From positions 1 to 38,831 of the forward strand of contig JAFXJP010000058.1 of the NCBI GenBank assembly GCA_017532155.1: a stretch of DNA of 38,831 bases, written 5' to 3'. The notes under the pieces were generated by a model that searched no databases, had not been told where the DNA came from, and saw only the letters and a list, made by a program, of their open reading frames with translations. Origin of the DNA: Clostridia bacterium (GTDB lineage: Bacteria; Bacillota; Clostridia; Christensenellales; Aristaeellaceae). This document shows positions 15,414-23,364 of this stretch, in pieces; position 1 is the first letter of the stretch; each line of letters opens with the position of its first letter. The position numbers and the translations under genes were made by a program.

Positions 15414-16466
15414 ATGGATCAGCAAATTCTGGCAAAGATCGCCGAACAGTTTAAAGACTTGCATTCTCCCCTGTATCTGCTTGATGAGCATGGCATCTGC
15501 CTGGTGCCGCGCGATGGCGGGCATTATCATCTGTCCGAAACACTTTATCCCGGCGAAATGGCGCGCCAGCATGGCATGCATTATCTGCGGCTTCCCCGCC
15601 ATAATGTGATTATCGCCGCGCCCGACAGCACCTCGGATGATCTTATCCGTCTGGGTGCTGCGATGGTGGATGCGCTGATGACGCTATGCGCCTCCAGCAG
15701 CGGTACGGGCGGCGCGTATCAGCGCATGCTGCTCAACGAGCTTTCCGTCGCCGAGCTGGACGCCGTTGTCAGCGAATACCATATTGCAGCAGACGTCCAC
15801 CGTTGCGTGCTGCTTTTGCACATGATTCAGGTGCAGGGCCGCACTGCGCACGATATTCTGTCCGAAATCGTTCCCATGTCCAGCGGCGACATCCTGGTTC
15901 CCATGGATAATCACAACGCCGCGCTGGTCAAGGTTATCCCCGGCACAGATGACCCGGAAGAGCTCAAGCAGTTTGCCGCCGCGCTGCAGGAAACAGTGCT
16001 GGGCGAAACGGGCCTGCCGCTCACCATCGGCATTGGCGAAACTGCCAAGACCGCAGGCGAATTGCACCAGAGCTATCGTCAGGCGCGCCGCGCCATTGAA
16101 ATCGGCCGCATTTACCGCGCAGAGGAAAGCATCCACCTGTACAGCCAGCTGCTGCTGGAGCGCTTCCTTTCTGATCTGCCGCCGGAGACTGCCGCGCATT
16201 ACCACAGCCTTTTGTTTAACCGCCGCACCTCCAGGCTCTTCAGCGACGAAATTCTTTATACCATCGAAATGTTCTTCCGCAAGGATCTGAACCTCTCCGA
16301 CACCGCCCGCCAGCTTTACATTCACCGCAACACGCTGGTGTATCGTCTGGACAAGGTGCAGCGCCAGGTTGGCCTGGATTTGCGTAAATTTGACGACGCT
16401 GTTACCTTCAAAATGCTGCTTGAAATGAAAAAATGCGCTGCCAACAAGACAAAGAAAACCCTGTAA
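15414..16466 (+). CDS. CdaR/PucR-type transcriptional regulator
   Basis: A 350-residue cytoplasmic protein. The C-terminal ~60 residues (FFRKDLNLSDTARQLYIHRNTLVYRLDKVQRQVGLDLRKFDDAVTFKMLL) are the HTH_30 DNA-binding domain of the PucR/CdaR family. The middle (about 150-260) fits the GGDEF-like CdaR domain, including LTIGIGETAKTAGELHQSYRQARRAIEIG. The N-terminal ~110 residues may be the sensory part. Family members activate sugar-acid, purine or amino-acid catabolism genes in response to metabolites. The start at 15414 follows GAAAGGAG (15395-15402) with an 11-base spacing, slightly long. An extended -10 (TGGTATGAT) lies just upstream near 15355. The next gene is an S41 peptidase 18 bp downstream, probably co-transcribed. 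Confidence 0.9.
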   Translation: MDQQILAKIAEQFKDLHSPLYLLDEHGICLVPRDGGHYHLSETLYPGEMARQHGMHYLRLPRHNVIIAAPDSTSDDLIRLGAAMVDALMTLCASSSGTGGAYQRMLLNELSVAELDAVVSEYHIAADVHRCVLLLHMIQVQGRTAHDILSEIVPMSSGDILVPMDNHNAALVKVIPGTDDPEELKQFAAALQETVLGETGLPLTIGIGETAKTAGELHQSYRQARRAIEIGRIYRAEESIHLYSQLLLERFLSDLPPETAAHYHSLLFNRRTSRLFSDEILYTIEMFFRKDLNLSDTARQLYIHRNTLVYRLDKVQRQVGLDLRKFDDAVTFKMLLEMKKCAANKTKKTL

Positions 16467-16484
16467 ACACGAGGTGTTTCATTG

Positions 16485-17687
16485 ATGAAAAAGCGACTGT
16501 TTATTCTTCTGTTATGCTTCACGCTGCTGGCCGGCGGCCTGTTTGCGCTGCACGCCTCCGGTGATGTGACCCGCAACGGCACTGTCACCATCACACGCGA
16601 AGAATACGACCAGCTGCTCAAATATCAGAAGCTGGAAGAAGTGCTGCAATATATCCAGTATTATTACTATCAGGAGCCTGATGTAGACAATATGCTGGAT
16701 ATGGCGGTCAGCGGCCTGTTATATGGACTTGAGGATCCCTACACCTTCTATTATAATAAAGAAGCCTGGGCTGAAATGAACGAGGAAGAAGAAGGCGAAT
16801 ATACGGGCATCGGCATTCAGCTGCTGGGCAGCTATGAGGATTATTCCGTTACCATCACCCGCGTCTTCCGCAACACCCCCGCCCAGGAGGCAGGCCTTCG
16901 CAAGGGCGATCTGCTGGTGCGCGTAGAGGATATCGAGGTCAACGTGGAAACCATGCAAAGCGCCGTCAACCTCATGCGCGGCAAGATTGGCGAAAGCGTG
17001 GAGGTGGAAGTTTACCGCGACGGCGAATATATCACCTTCCAAATCACCCGCGCTGAAATCCACATGAATAACATCGAGTACGTAATGCTCGATAACAACG
17101 TTGGCTATCTGATCATCTATCAGTTCTCCACCGAAGCCTTCCAGAAGGATTTCACCGCCGCCATGGACGCGCTGGAAAAAGCAGGCGCCAAGAGCATTAT
17201 CCTTGACCTGCGCGACAATCCCGGCGGCTGGGTGCATGATTCGGTCTTTGTGGCCGACCGATTCCTGGATAACAAGCTGGTGGTCTATTCTGAAGACCGC
17301 TACGGCAACCGTGAAGATCAGAAGACCGGCGCCGGCGCCAGCGATATCCCCCTGGTCGTGCTGGTCAATCAGTCCTCTGCCTCCTCCAGCGAAATTCTCG
17401 CCGGCGCGCTGCAGGATCATGACCGCGCCACCATCGTGGGTACCAATACCTTCGGCAAAGGCGTCATGCAGTATGTCATCCCGTTGTCCGATAACGAAAC
17501 AGGCATTCAATTCACCTACTGCCAGTACTTCACTCCCAACGGCAACGCCGTGCATGGCATCGGCATCAAGCCCGACGTAGAAGTGGAAATGCCTGAGGAA
17601 ATGGCCTCTACCCTCTTTGAAGTGGGCGACATGACCGACCCGCAGCTGAAGGCAGCATATGATGAGGCGGTTAAGCTGATTCAATAA
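16485..17687 (+). CDS. S41 family C-terminal processing peptidase (CtpA/CtpB-like)
   Basis: A 400-residue exported serine protease. There is a signal/anchor helix (about 5-24), an N-terminal helical segment with DMAVSGLLYGLEDPYTFYY, a PDZ domain (about 105-190, including GIGIQLLG and RNTPAQEAGLRKGDLLVRV), and the S41 catalytic domain with LRDNPGG (near 245), QSSASSSEILAGAL (near 297-310, catalytic Ser) and GTNTFGKGV (near 322-330, catalytic Lys). Spore formers use such enzymes (CtpB) in sigma-K activation, but vegetative CtpA roles are equally possible, so I do not assign one. ATG 16485 follows GAGGTG (16471-16476). It sits directly downstream of the PucR-type regulator. Confidence 0.93.
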   Translation: MKKRLFILLLCFTLLAGGLFALHASGDVTRNGTVTITREEYDQLLKYQKLEEVLQYIQYYYYQEPDVDNMLDMAVSGLLYGLEDPYTFYYNKEAWAEMNEEEEGEYTGIGIQLLGSYEDYSVTITRVFRNTPAQEAGLRKGDLLVRVEDIEVNVETMQSAVNLMRGKIGESVEVEVYRDGEYITFQITRAEIHMNNIEYVMLDNNVGYLIIYQFSTEAFQKDFTAAMDALEKAGAKSIILDLRDNPGGWVHDSVFVADRFLDNKLVVYSEDRYGNREDQKTGAGASDIPLVVLVNQSSASSSEILAGALQDHDRATIVGTNTFGKGVMQYVIPLSDNETGIQFTYCQYFTPNGNAVHGIGIKPDVEVEMPEEMASTLFEVGDMTDPQLKAAYDEAVKLIQ

Positions 17688-17722
17688 CAGGAAAAAAGCC
17701 AGCACGGGATTTGGAGCTATTC

Positions 17723-18187
17723 ATGATTGATAAAGAAAACGCTAAACGGCTGTTTGATAAATACATTCAAAAGCTGAGAATTACCCCGGCATGGGATGTT
17801 AAACTTGAATTCGTAGAAGATCCTGCCTGGCGCAAAACGGGAGATTTCAAAATCGATTGCGACGACAGAAAAGCAATTTTGCTCCTCAACGCCGTTAATC
17901 CAAAGCAGGAAAACCTGGAAGAGGTCATCGTGCATGAATTGATGCACATCAAGATGTATCCACTGGATCAGGTTACCGAATCGCTGATTACAAACTGTTT
18001 TGAAGAAAATTCTCCCGCAAGTAAGTTTGCCTACCAGCAATTCTTTACCACGCTTGAACAGACAGTCGAAGAACTGACCAAATGCTTTCTCCTGGAATTT
18101 GGCGAAAACAAAGAACTGTCGTATGGCAGATGCGCTCGCAACAAATCTTTTAACGATCTCTACGAAGGTCTGAACAACATTAAATAA
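17723..18187 (+). CDS. Small HExxH putative zinc metallopeptidase
   Basis: A 154-residue soluble protein. Residues 71-75 are HELMH in the context VIVHELMHIKMYPLD, the zincin zinc-binding motif. A later Glu-rich helix (TLEQTVEELTKCF) could supply the third ligand. Family length and order resemble SprT-like or phage-type small metallopeptidases, but I cannot name the family. There is no signal peptide. I chose ATG 17723, seven bases after GGAG; a TTG at 17711 overlaps that site. Base composition is lower in GC than its neighbours and codons such as AAA, GAA and AAT are common, suggesting later acquisition. It ends at a shared terminator. Confidence 0.75.
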   Translation: MIDKENAKRLFDKYIQKLRITPAWDVKLEFVEDPAWRKTGDFKIDCDDRKAILLLNAVNPKQENLEEVIVHELMHIKMYPLDQVTESLITNCFEENSPASKFAYQQFFTTLEQTVEELTKCFLLEFGENKELSYGRCARNKSFNDLYEGLNNIK

Positions 18188-18190
18188 TCA

Positions 18191-18226
18191 ATAGGTCGTG
18201 TATTCAAAATACACGACCTATGCTTT
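18191..18226. terminator. Terminator hairpin between the metallopeptidase gene and spoIVA
   Basis: A 13-bp perfect stem, ATAGGTCGTGTAT (18191-18203) with ATACACGACCTAT (18209-18221), has a TCAAA loop. The T run on the plus strand (TGCTTTTAT) is better than on the minus strand. Confidence 0.85.
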
Positions 18227-19725
18227 TATAACAATATACAAATCATCCCGCCGTCGCCCTCATTGAGGATTTTCGTCAGCGCAGTGCGCACTTTTTCCTG
18301 CGCTTCCGGCGGCATACGCGATATTTTTCCCTGCAGCCCCTCGCTGATCAGGCTCTCCAGGCTGCGGCCGAAGAAATGTGTATCCAGCAGTTTTTCCGGA
18401 TCCTTTTCCCATTCCTCGCGCAAGGACTGAGCAAACTCATCCGTCTGCTGCTGCGAGCCCATCACCGGCGCGACTTCGGCCTCGATATCCGAACGGATCA
18501 GATGCAGCGCCGGCGCTTTGGCGCGCAGGCGAATGCCATATCTGCCGCCCTGCTTGTTGACCTCCGGCGCATACAGCTCCACATCGCCCATCGCCGGCGT
18601 TACCAGACCATAGCCTGTTTCCGTCGCCTCTTTCAGCGCATCTGCCACGCGGTCATATTCCCGTTTGGCCGTCATCAATTCCTTGAGCAGCCGCAAAAGA
18701 TGCCCGTCGCTTTCAATCTCCGCGCCACACTGCTCGCTGAGAATGCGATTGAACAGCCCTTCTTTAAGCGGCAGCGAAAAGCAAGCGCTGCCCTCGCCGT
18801 ATTCCATCTGTTCCAGCTGCGGTGAAAGCGCATGCTCCGAATCGGCAAACGCGCCGATTGTCCGTGCAGCGTCACGCATGCGATCCATATGCGCCCCAGC
18901 CGTGCGCACCTTTTCAATAATATGCCGAACAAGCCAGTGATCGCTTTCCAGCGCCGATACCCATTCCGGCAGCGAAAAGCGCACTTCGCGCAGCGGAAAT
19001 GCCGTCAGCAGATCCGCAAATACGCCCAGCACGTCCTCTTCCGTCATTTCTTTGGCGTTCAGCAGCGTGACCGGCGCATCATATTTCTCCGTCAGGGCAT
19101 TTTTCAGCGCCTGCGCCTCCTGCGACGCAGGCTGTGCAGAATTGAGCACGATCACAAAGGGCTTTTGCAGCTTTTTCAATTCCCGGATGACCTGCTCTTC
19201 TGCCGGCACATAGGCAGCGCGCGGCAATTCGGCAATTGTACCGTCCGTCGTCATCACTACGCCCACCGTCGCGTGATCGCTGATCACCTTGCGCGTGCCA
19301 ATCTCCGCCGCTTCTTCAAAGGGAATATCCTTTTCCGACCAGGGCGTTGATACCATCCGCGCATCGCCGCCCTCCTGCGTGCCCAGCGCGCCGCGCACCA
19401 GATAGCCAACCGAATCAATCAGCCGCACACGGGCGGATGCGCTTTCTGCCAGCTGCACCTTTGCCGCGCCGTCAGAAGGCACAAATTTTATCTGCGTTGT
19501 CATGATCGTCCTGCCCGAACCGCTCTGCGGCAGTTCATCCAGGATTCTGTCCTTCTTGGGCCCGGGCGGAATAAGCGGCAAAATGGCCTTTTCCATCACA
19601 CCTGTGATAAAGGTGGATTTTCCCGAGCGCACCGGGCCTACCACGCCCACAAATAATTCTCCCTGCGTGCGCTGTGCTATATCCTGGTAAAGCGGCGCAG
19701 CGCCCCGCGATGCTGTTTGCGCCAT
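18226..19725 (-). CDS. spoIVA: Stage IV sporulation protein A (spore coat morphogenetic ATPase)
   Basis: SpoIVA polymerises on the outer forespore membrane with ATP hydrolysis and forms the basement layer on which the coat assembles; cortex formation also depends on it. The 499-residue protein has the expected length. It carries the Walker A motif GPVRSGKST (30-38), a G3-like SVGYLVRGA, an ATPase domain running to about residue 300, and the typical C terminus EGDGGMICILL, needed for membrane targeting in Bacillus. I chose ATG 19725, which follows GGAGGAAATTGT; the longer frame upstream has no ribosome site and crosses the promoter. A well-matched sigma-E promoter lies at 19755-19783, as expected for mother-cell expression. 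Confidence 0.97.
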   Translation of the reverse strand: MAQTASRGAAPLYQDIAQRTQGELFVGVVGPVRSGKSTFITGVMEKAILPLIPPGPKKDRILDELPQSGSGRTIMTTQIKFVPSDGAAKVQLAESASARVRLIDSVGYLVRGALGTQEGGDARMVSTPWSEKDIPFEEAAEIGTRKVISDHATVGVVMTTDGTIAELPRAAYVPAEEQVIRELKKLQKPFVIVLNSAQPASQEAQALKNALTEKYDAPVTLLNAKEMTEEDVLGVFADLLTAFPLREVRFSLPEWVSALESDHWLVRHIIEKVRTAGAHMDRMRDAARTIGAFADSEHALSPQLEQMEYGEGSACFSLPLKEGLFNRILSEQCGAEIESDGHLLRLLKELMTAKREYDRVADALKEATETGYGLVTPAMGDVELYAPEVNKQGGRYGIRLRAKAPALHLIRSDIEAEVAPVMGSQQQTDEFAQSLREEWEKDPEKLLDTHFFGRSLESLISEGLQGKISRMPPEAQEKVRTALTKILNEGDGGMICILL

Positions 19726-19754
19726 ACAATTTCCTCCTCGCAAATTCGTATTGC

Positions 19755-19783
19755 ACAGTATGTAATTCCCCCTCAAAAAATGC
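19755..19783 (-). promoter_or_regulatory. Sigma-E promoter of spoIVA
   Basis: On the minus strand, GCATTTT (19777-19783; six of seven match to KMATATT), a 14-bp spacer and CATACTGT (19755-19762; close to CATACANT). The position, about 30 bp before the start codon, fits. spoIVA is sigma-E dependent in Bacillus. Confidence 0.6.
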
Positions 19784-19875
19784 AGAAATTCCAAATTATC
19801 AAACATTACTTTTCAAGATGAAATTTTCGTGGTATACTATCTGCGTATTTTATTGTCTGAAAGGAGCAAACCCCG

Positions 19876-20880
19876 ATGGGTTCTGCCAAATTCGCCGTAT
19901 TTGTCGATCTTGAAAACTGCGGCGCCAAGGTTGAAACGCTGCGCAATATTCTGGAAAAAGTCAAGATCCGCGGCGATATTCTGCTGGGCAAGGTCTATGG
20001 CTATACCGACCGCTTCAGCGATTTGAAAGAAATTCTGCTCTCCAACACCTTTACCGTTGTTCCCTCGCTGCGCTATGGCGCGGCGCAGAAGAATAACGCC
20101 GATATCCTGCTGGTGATCGACGCGCTGACCACCGCCTACTCCAATCCGCTGATTGATTCGTTCTGCATTGTGTCCGGCGACAGCGATTATGTACCGCTGG
20201 TTGGCACGCTCAAGAGCATGGGCAAATTTGTGCTGGGCATCAGCCGCAGCGAAGTGGCCAGCAGCATTTTCATCAACGCCTGCAATGAATTTCAGTTCCT
20301 CGAAAGCGTTGGCCCGCGCCGCGAGCCGCGCCGAATCAAAGGCAAAAAAGTGCCGATGGAAGACGATACGCAGGACGAAGAAGCGCTGTGCAAGCTCATC
20401 GAGGGCATCCTGGACGAATCCGAAGAGGATGAGATGTTTGCCAGTGAGCTCAAAGGCGTTCTCCTGCGTCTGCGTCCGCAGTTTAATGAAAAGGCCTATG
20501 GCTGCTCCACCTTCGGCAAGCTTCTTGCCAAGCTTTCCTCGCATTACGGTACCATCCGTTTCCGCAACGACAGCTATAATGTGATGGTCTCCCTCGTGCC
20601 CGAAGCCGCCGCTGCCGCCAGTGCCGTTGGCGCTTCCCCCATGACGCGCGACACCTGGCGCCAGGCCTTTGAGGAGCAGCTGCAGCGCTATAAGGATGAT
20701 GGCTTTGAACGCATCAATCCCTCCATCCTCAAGGCGGATATCATCTCCGTCTACCCCGATTTCACCGAAAAGAGCATCGGCTTCAAGCGCTTCAGCGATG
20801 TGCTCAAGCAGCTGGAAAAGGATGGTTTTCTCAAGCTCGAGCAGGATGGTCAGCGCAATCTCCTGATCAAAATGCTGTAA
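19876..20880 (+). CDS. NYN domain protein with two LOTUS/OST-HTH domains
   Basis: A 334-residue cytoplasmic protein. The N-terminal ~150 residues form a NYN (PIN-like) nuclease domain: FAVFVDLENCG (about 6-16), NNADILLVIDALTTAYS (about 73-89) and CIVSGDSDYVPLV (about 96-108) supply the clustered acidic residues expected to bind metal. After an acidic linker come two winged-helix LOTUS/OST-HTH units (about 190-240 and 275-332; the latter begins INPSILKADIISVYPDF). LOTUS domains bind RNA, including G-quadruplex RNA, and NYN domains cleave RNA, so an RNA-processing or quality-control nuclease is likely. The start at 19876 follows AAGGAG (19861-19866). An extended -10 TGGTATACT lies near 19831-19839. 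Confidence 0.9.
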   Translation: MGSAKFAVFVDLENCGAKVETLRNILEKVKIRGDILLGKVYGYTDRFSDLKEILLSNTFTVVPSLRYGAAQKNNADILLVIDALTTAYSNPLIDSFCIVSGDSDYVPLVGTLKSMGKFVLGISRSEVASSIFINACNEFQFLESVGPRREPRRIKGKKVPMEDDTQDEEALCKLIEGILDESEEDEMFASELKGVLLRLRPQFNEKAYGCSTFGKLLAKLSSHYGTIRFRNDSYNVMVSLVPEAAAAASAVGASPMTRDTWRQAFEEQLQRYKDDGFERINPSILKADIISVYPDFTEKSIGFKRFSDVLKQLEKDGFLKLEQDGQRNLLIKML

Positions 20881-20961
20881 ATCATGACGAAATCCGCCGG
20901 TTTATCCGACGGTTTCCCGGCAGAAACACTGCCTATATTTATCATTTGGAGGTATATTTCC

Positions 20962-21168
20962 ATGGAAGTCAACAAGTCTATGATCATTCGCGAAGTTCTC
21001 ATGATGGATCCCGGCACCGCCCGTATCATGATGGAGTTCGGCATGCATTGCCTGGGCTGCCCCCATGCCACCGCCGAAAGCCTGGAAGACGCCTGCGCTG
21101 CGCACGGCGCCAATGTGGATGAGCTGGTTCATCAGCTGAACGAATACCTGGCCGAAAAGAAGGGTTAA
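20962..21168 (+). CDS. DUF1858 domain protein (redox disulfide type)
   Basis: A 68-residue protein matching the DUF1858 domain: MIIREVLMMDPGTARIMMEFGMHCLGCPHATAESLEDACAAHG. The conserved CLGC pair (about residues 31-34) gives the family its description as a hybrid-cluster-associated redox disulfide domain. The function is not established; members often sit next to iron or redox genes in anaerobes. Here the next gene, 4 bp downstream, is ferritin-like, which supports a redox or iron role. ATG 20962 follows GGAGGT (20948-20953) with 8-base spacing. Confidence 0.9.
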   Translation: MEVNKSMIIREVLMMDPGTARIMMEFGMHCLGCPHATAESLEDACAAHGANVDELVHQLNEYLAEKKG

Positions 21169-21172
21169 CAAC

Positions 21173-21637
21173 ATGAACGGCGTGCAGATCAGCAGCGCGC
21201 GTGACGCGCTATATATTGCTTCTGAGATGGAAAAACGCGCCGTCAAGCTGTACGAACGCGCAGCCATGCTTTGGCCTGACAATGAGATGACCCCTGCGAT
21301 TGAGGGCATGCTGGCAGACGAAAAGCAGCATCTCAAGCATTTCACCGCCTTAATGGGCGATACAGTGCCCGCGCAGGCAGATGCGCTGCTGCTTTCCGCC
21401 TATGCCGGCGGCATCCTCTTTGAAGGCGGGCTCCATGCTGCCGCCCGGCAGGGTGCGTTTAATTCGCCTGAGGCGCTCATCCGCTATGCCGCCGCGCAGG
21501 AGCAGATCGCAGTTGACAGCTACACGCGCTTTGCCGCGCAGTGCGATCATGCGCCAGCGGCCCAGTCTGCCTTCCTGCAAATCGCGCAGGAGGAATCGCT
21601 TCATCTCACCGCGCTTCATCGCGCTTTGGCCACATGA
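21173..21637 (+). CDS. Ferritin-like/rubrerythrin-type di-iron protein
   Basis: A 154-residue, mostly helical protein with two ExxH-type motifs, DEKQHLKHF (about 49-57) and EESLHLTAL (about 139-147), plus Glu residues in SEMEKRAVKLYERA (about 18-31) and AAQEQIAVDSYTRF (about 105-118). That is the four-helix di-iron pattern of the ferritin-like superfamily. No C-terminal rubredoxin domain is present, so it is not a full rubrerythrin; peroxide or iron handling is the likely role. It begins 4 bp after the DUF1858 gene and its stop overlaps the next start (ATGA), indicating an operon. Confidence 0.85.
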   Translation: MNGVQISSARDALYIASEMEKRAVKLYERAAMLWPDNEMTPAIEGMLADEKQHLKHFTALMGDTVPAQADALLLSAYAGGILFEGGLHAAARQGAFNSPEALIRYAAAQEQIAVDSYTRFAAQCDHAPAAQSAFLQIAQEESLHLTALHRALAT

Positions 21638-22440
21638 CAGCCGCCCGAAAGGTGCGCTTAGCTACTCCTGGTGACAAACCCGTAATCGAGCATCTGCTTC
21701 GAACAGGGTTTGGTGACGAGGAGAGCTTTTTGTGCGCCTTTTTCGAGCATGTTTTCCCCTATTGTGACACGCTGCTTTCGCTGGATAACGGCGCTGTGGC
21801 CGCCATGGCCGCCCTGATTCCCTGCGAAATCATTCAAAAAGGACAGGAAAATCTGCCCGCGCTGTACCTTTATTCCCTCACCACGCTGCCAGATTACCGC
21901 GGCCGCGGGCATGCCAAAGCGCTGCTTGCCGCCGCGCAGGAAAAATGCAGCCGCGTTTTTCTGCATGCAGCGGATGACAGCCTGTTTCAGATGTATGGCC
22001 GTCTCGGATGGCGTCCGATGATGCACGCCTGCTATACAGAGATGCCGCCTGCCATCCCACAAACAGTGTTTCAGGAAATCAACGGTGATGAATACTATCG
22101 TCTCCGCGAGCTGGCGCTCAAAAATGCGCCACACATCCGCTGGAACAAACATACCTGCCGCTTTCTGCACGACATGCTCACCGCCTACGGCGGCGGTCTA
22201 TATCTGGCGCACGAGGCTGTCATTGCTGTAGAAGAAGAAAGAGACGGCATACTCTATCTGGGCGAGGCATTCGGCAGGGAAGCGCCGCGTCTGGCAGCGG
22301 AGCTTTCGCTGCGCTATGCCTGTAATACAAGCTACCTGCTCACCCCTTGTACCGCCGATACGCCCGGCGCTTTCCCCATGGCACAGGGTGTAGGCGCACC
22401 CATACCCGACATTTTGCAAATCAGCTTTGTATTTTTGTAA
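21634..22440 (+). CDS. GNAT family N-acetyltransferase
   Basis: A 268-residue protein. The N-terminal half is a GNAT fold with the acetyl-CoA loop LYSLTTLPDYRGRGHAKALL (about 77-96; RGRGHA is motif A). The C-terminal half is less conserved and resembles the second domain of Eis-like or other two-domain acetyltransferases. I placed the start at ATG 21634, which overlaps the stop of the ferritin-like gene by 4 bases; the open frame extends further upstream, but only inside that gene. The following DUF2156 gene, also GNAT-fold related, begins 9 bp later. The acceptor substrate is unknown. Confidence 0.85.
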   Translation: MTAARKVRLATPGDKPVIEHLLRTGFGDEESFLCAFFEHVFPYCDTLLSLDNGAVAAMAALIPCEIIQKGQENLPALYLYSLTTLPDYRGRGHAKALLAAAQEKCSRVFLHAADDSLFQMYGRLGWRPMMHACYTEMPPAIPQTVFQEINGDEYYRLRELALKNAPHIRWNKHTCRFLHDMLTAYGGGLYLAHEAVIAVEEERDGILYLGEAFGREAPRLAAELSLRYACNTSYLLTPCTADTPGAFPMAQGVGAPIPDILQISFVFL

Positions 22441-22448
22441 GGAGTTTT

Positions 22449-23336
22449 ATGCTCAGCTATTCCCGTATAGATGCTGACTGCATCCCCAGGCTGCGACCGT
22501 TTTTTGATCATCAAAGCAGCCGTAACTGCGATTATACCATTGGCGTCGTGTATATGTGGCGCGATTTTTTCCATACGGAGTACGCCATTGAAAATGACAT
22601 GCTCTACTTGCGGATGCGCGATGAAAAGGGAAATATTTTCCATCTTCTCCCCGTCGGGCCTAATGATCCGCTGACGGCCTTGAAAAAGCTCTGCCCCGGC
22701 TGCGACTGCGCGCTGCGGTTCTCCGCCGTAACGGAGGATCAGCTGCCGCTCTTGACAGAAGCATTCGGTACGCCCGATGAAATCATCGAGGACCGCCGCT
22801 GGGCAGATTATCTGTACGAAAAGGACAAGCTCTCCACCTATGCCGGCAAAAAGCTGGCCGGCCAGCGCAATCATATCAACCGTTTTATGAAGGAATACGG
22901 CAGCTTCCAGTATGAAGCTGTGACTAAAAGCAACATTTCCGAAGTCCGCAGTTTTCTGCACCTGCATAAAACCGAGCAGGGAAAAGACGATCCTGTCGCA
23001 CTGAAGGAATATGACTACACGCTCGATACGCTCGATCATTTTGATGAGCTGCATTATACAGGCGCACTGCTGAAGCTGCCCGACGGCCGCCCCATCGCCA
23101 TGGCGCTGGGTGAAACAGTTGGCGATACGCTCTATGTGCACGCCGAAAAGGCACTGCGCGCTATCCACGGCGCACCGCAGCTGATCTGCCGCGAGTACGC
23201 TGCGCACGCAGACGCAGCCGTCCGATATATCAACCGCGAGGATGACATGGGCGACGAGGGCCTGCGCTATGCCAAAACATCGCTGCATCCCGCCATTCTT
23301 CTTATGAAACATACCGTCATTTACCGCATAAAATAA
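22449..23336 (+). CDS. DUF2156 family protein (GNAT-fold, aminoacyl-transferase-like)
   Basis: A 295-residue soluble protein matching DUF2156, the fold also found as the catalytic domain of MprF-type lysyl-phosphatidylglycerol synthases. Conserved pieces include NCDYTIGVVYMWRDFF (about 26-41), the YLYEKDKLSTYAGKKLAGQRNHINRF block (about 120-145), GRPIAMALGE and the C-terminal RYINREDDMGDEGLRYAKTSLHPA (about 257-280). No transmembrane flippase domain is present, so it is a stand-alone transferase. The ribosome site AAGGAG overlaps the stop of the preceding GNAT gene, and murG follows 28 bp later. A role in modifying a cell-envelope component is an inference from the neighbourhood. Confidence 0.88.
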   Translation: MLSYSRIDADCIPRLRPFFDHQSSRNCDYTIGVVYMWRDFFHTEYAIENDMLYLRMRDEKGNIFHLLPVGPNDPLTALKKLCPGCDCALRFSAVTEDQLPLLTEAFGTPDEIIEDRRWADYLYEKDKLSTYAGKKLAGQRNHINRFMKEYGSFQYEAVTKSNISEVRSFLHLHKTEQGKDDPVALKEYDYTLDTLDHFDELHYTGALLKLPDGRPIAMALGETVGDTLYVHAEKALRAIHGAPQLICREYAAHADAAVRYINREDDMGDEGLRYAKTSLHPAILLMKHTVIYRIK

Positions 23337-23364
23337 TCCACCTTTCAGAAAGGGAGTAGATCTC

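Noticed and set aside
20885-20940. Hairpin-like repeats between the NYN and DUF1858 genes
   Set aside because: CCGCCGG/CCGACGG pairing is imperfect and there is no T run; neither a terminator nor a known riboswitch.
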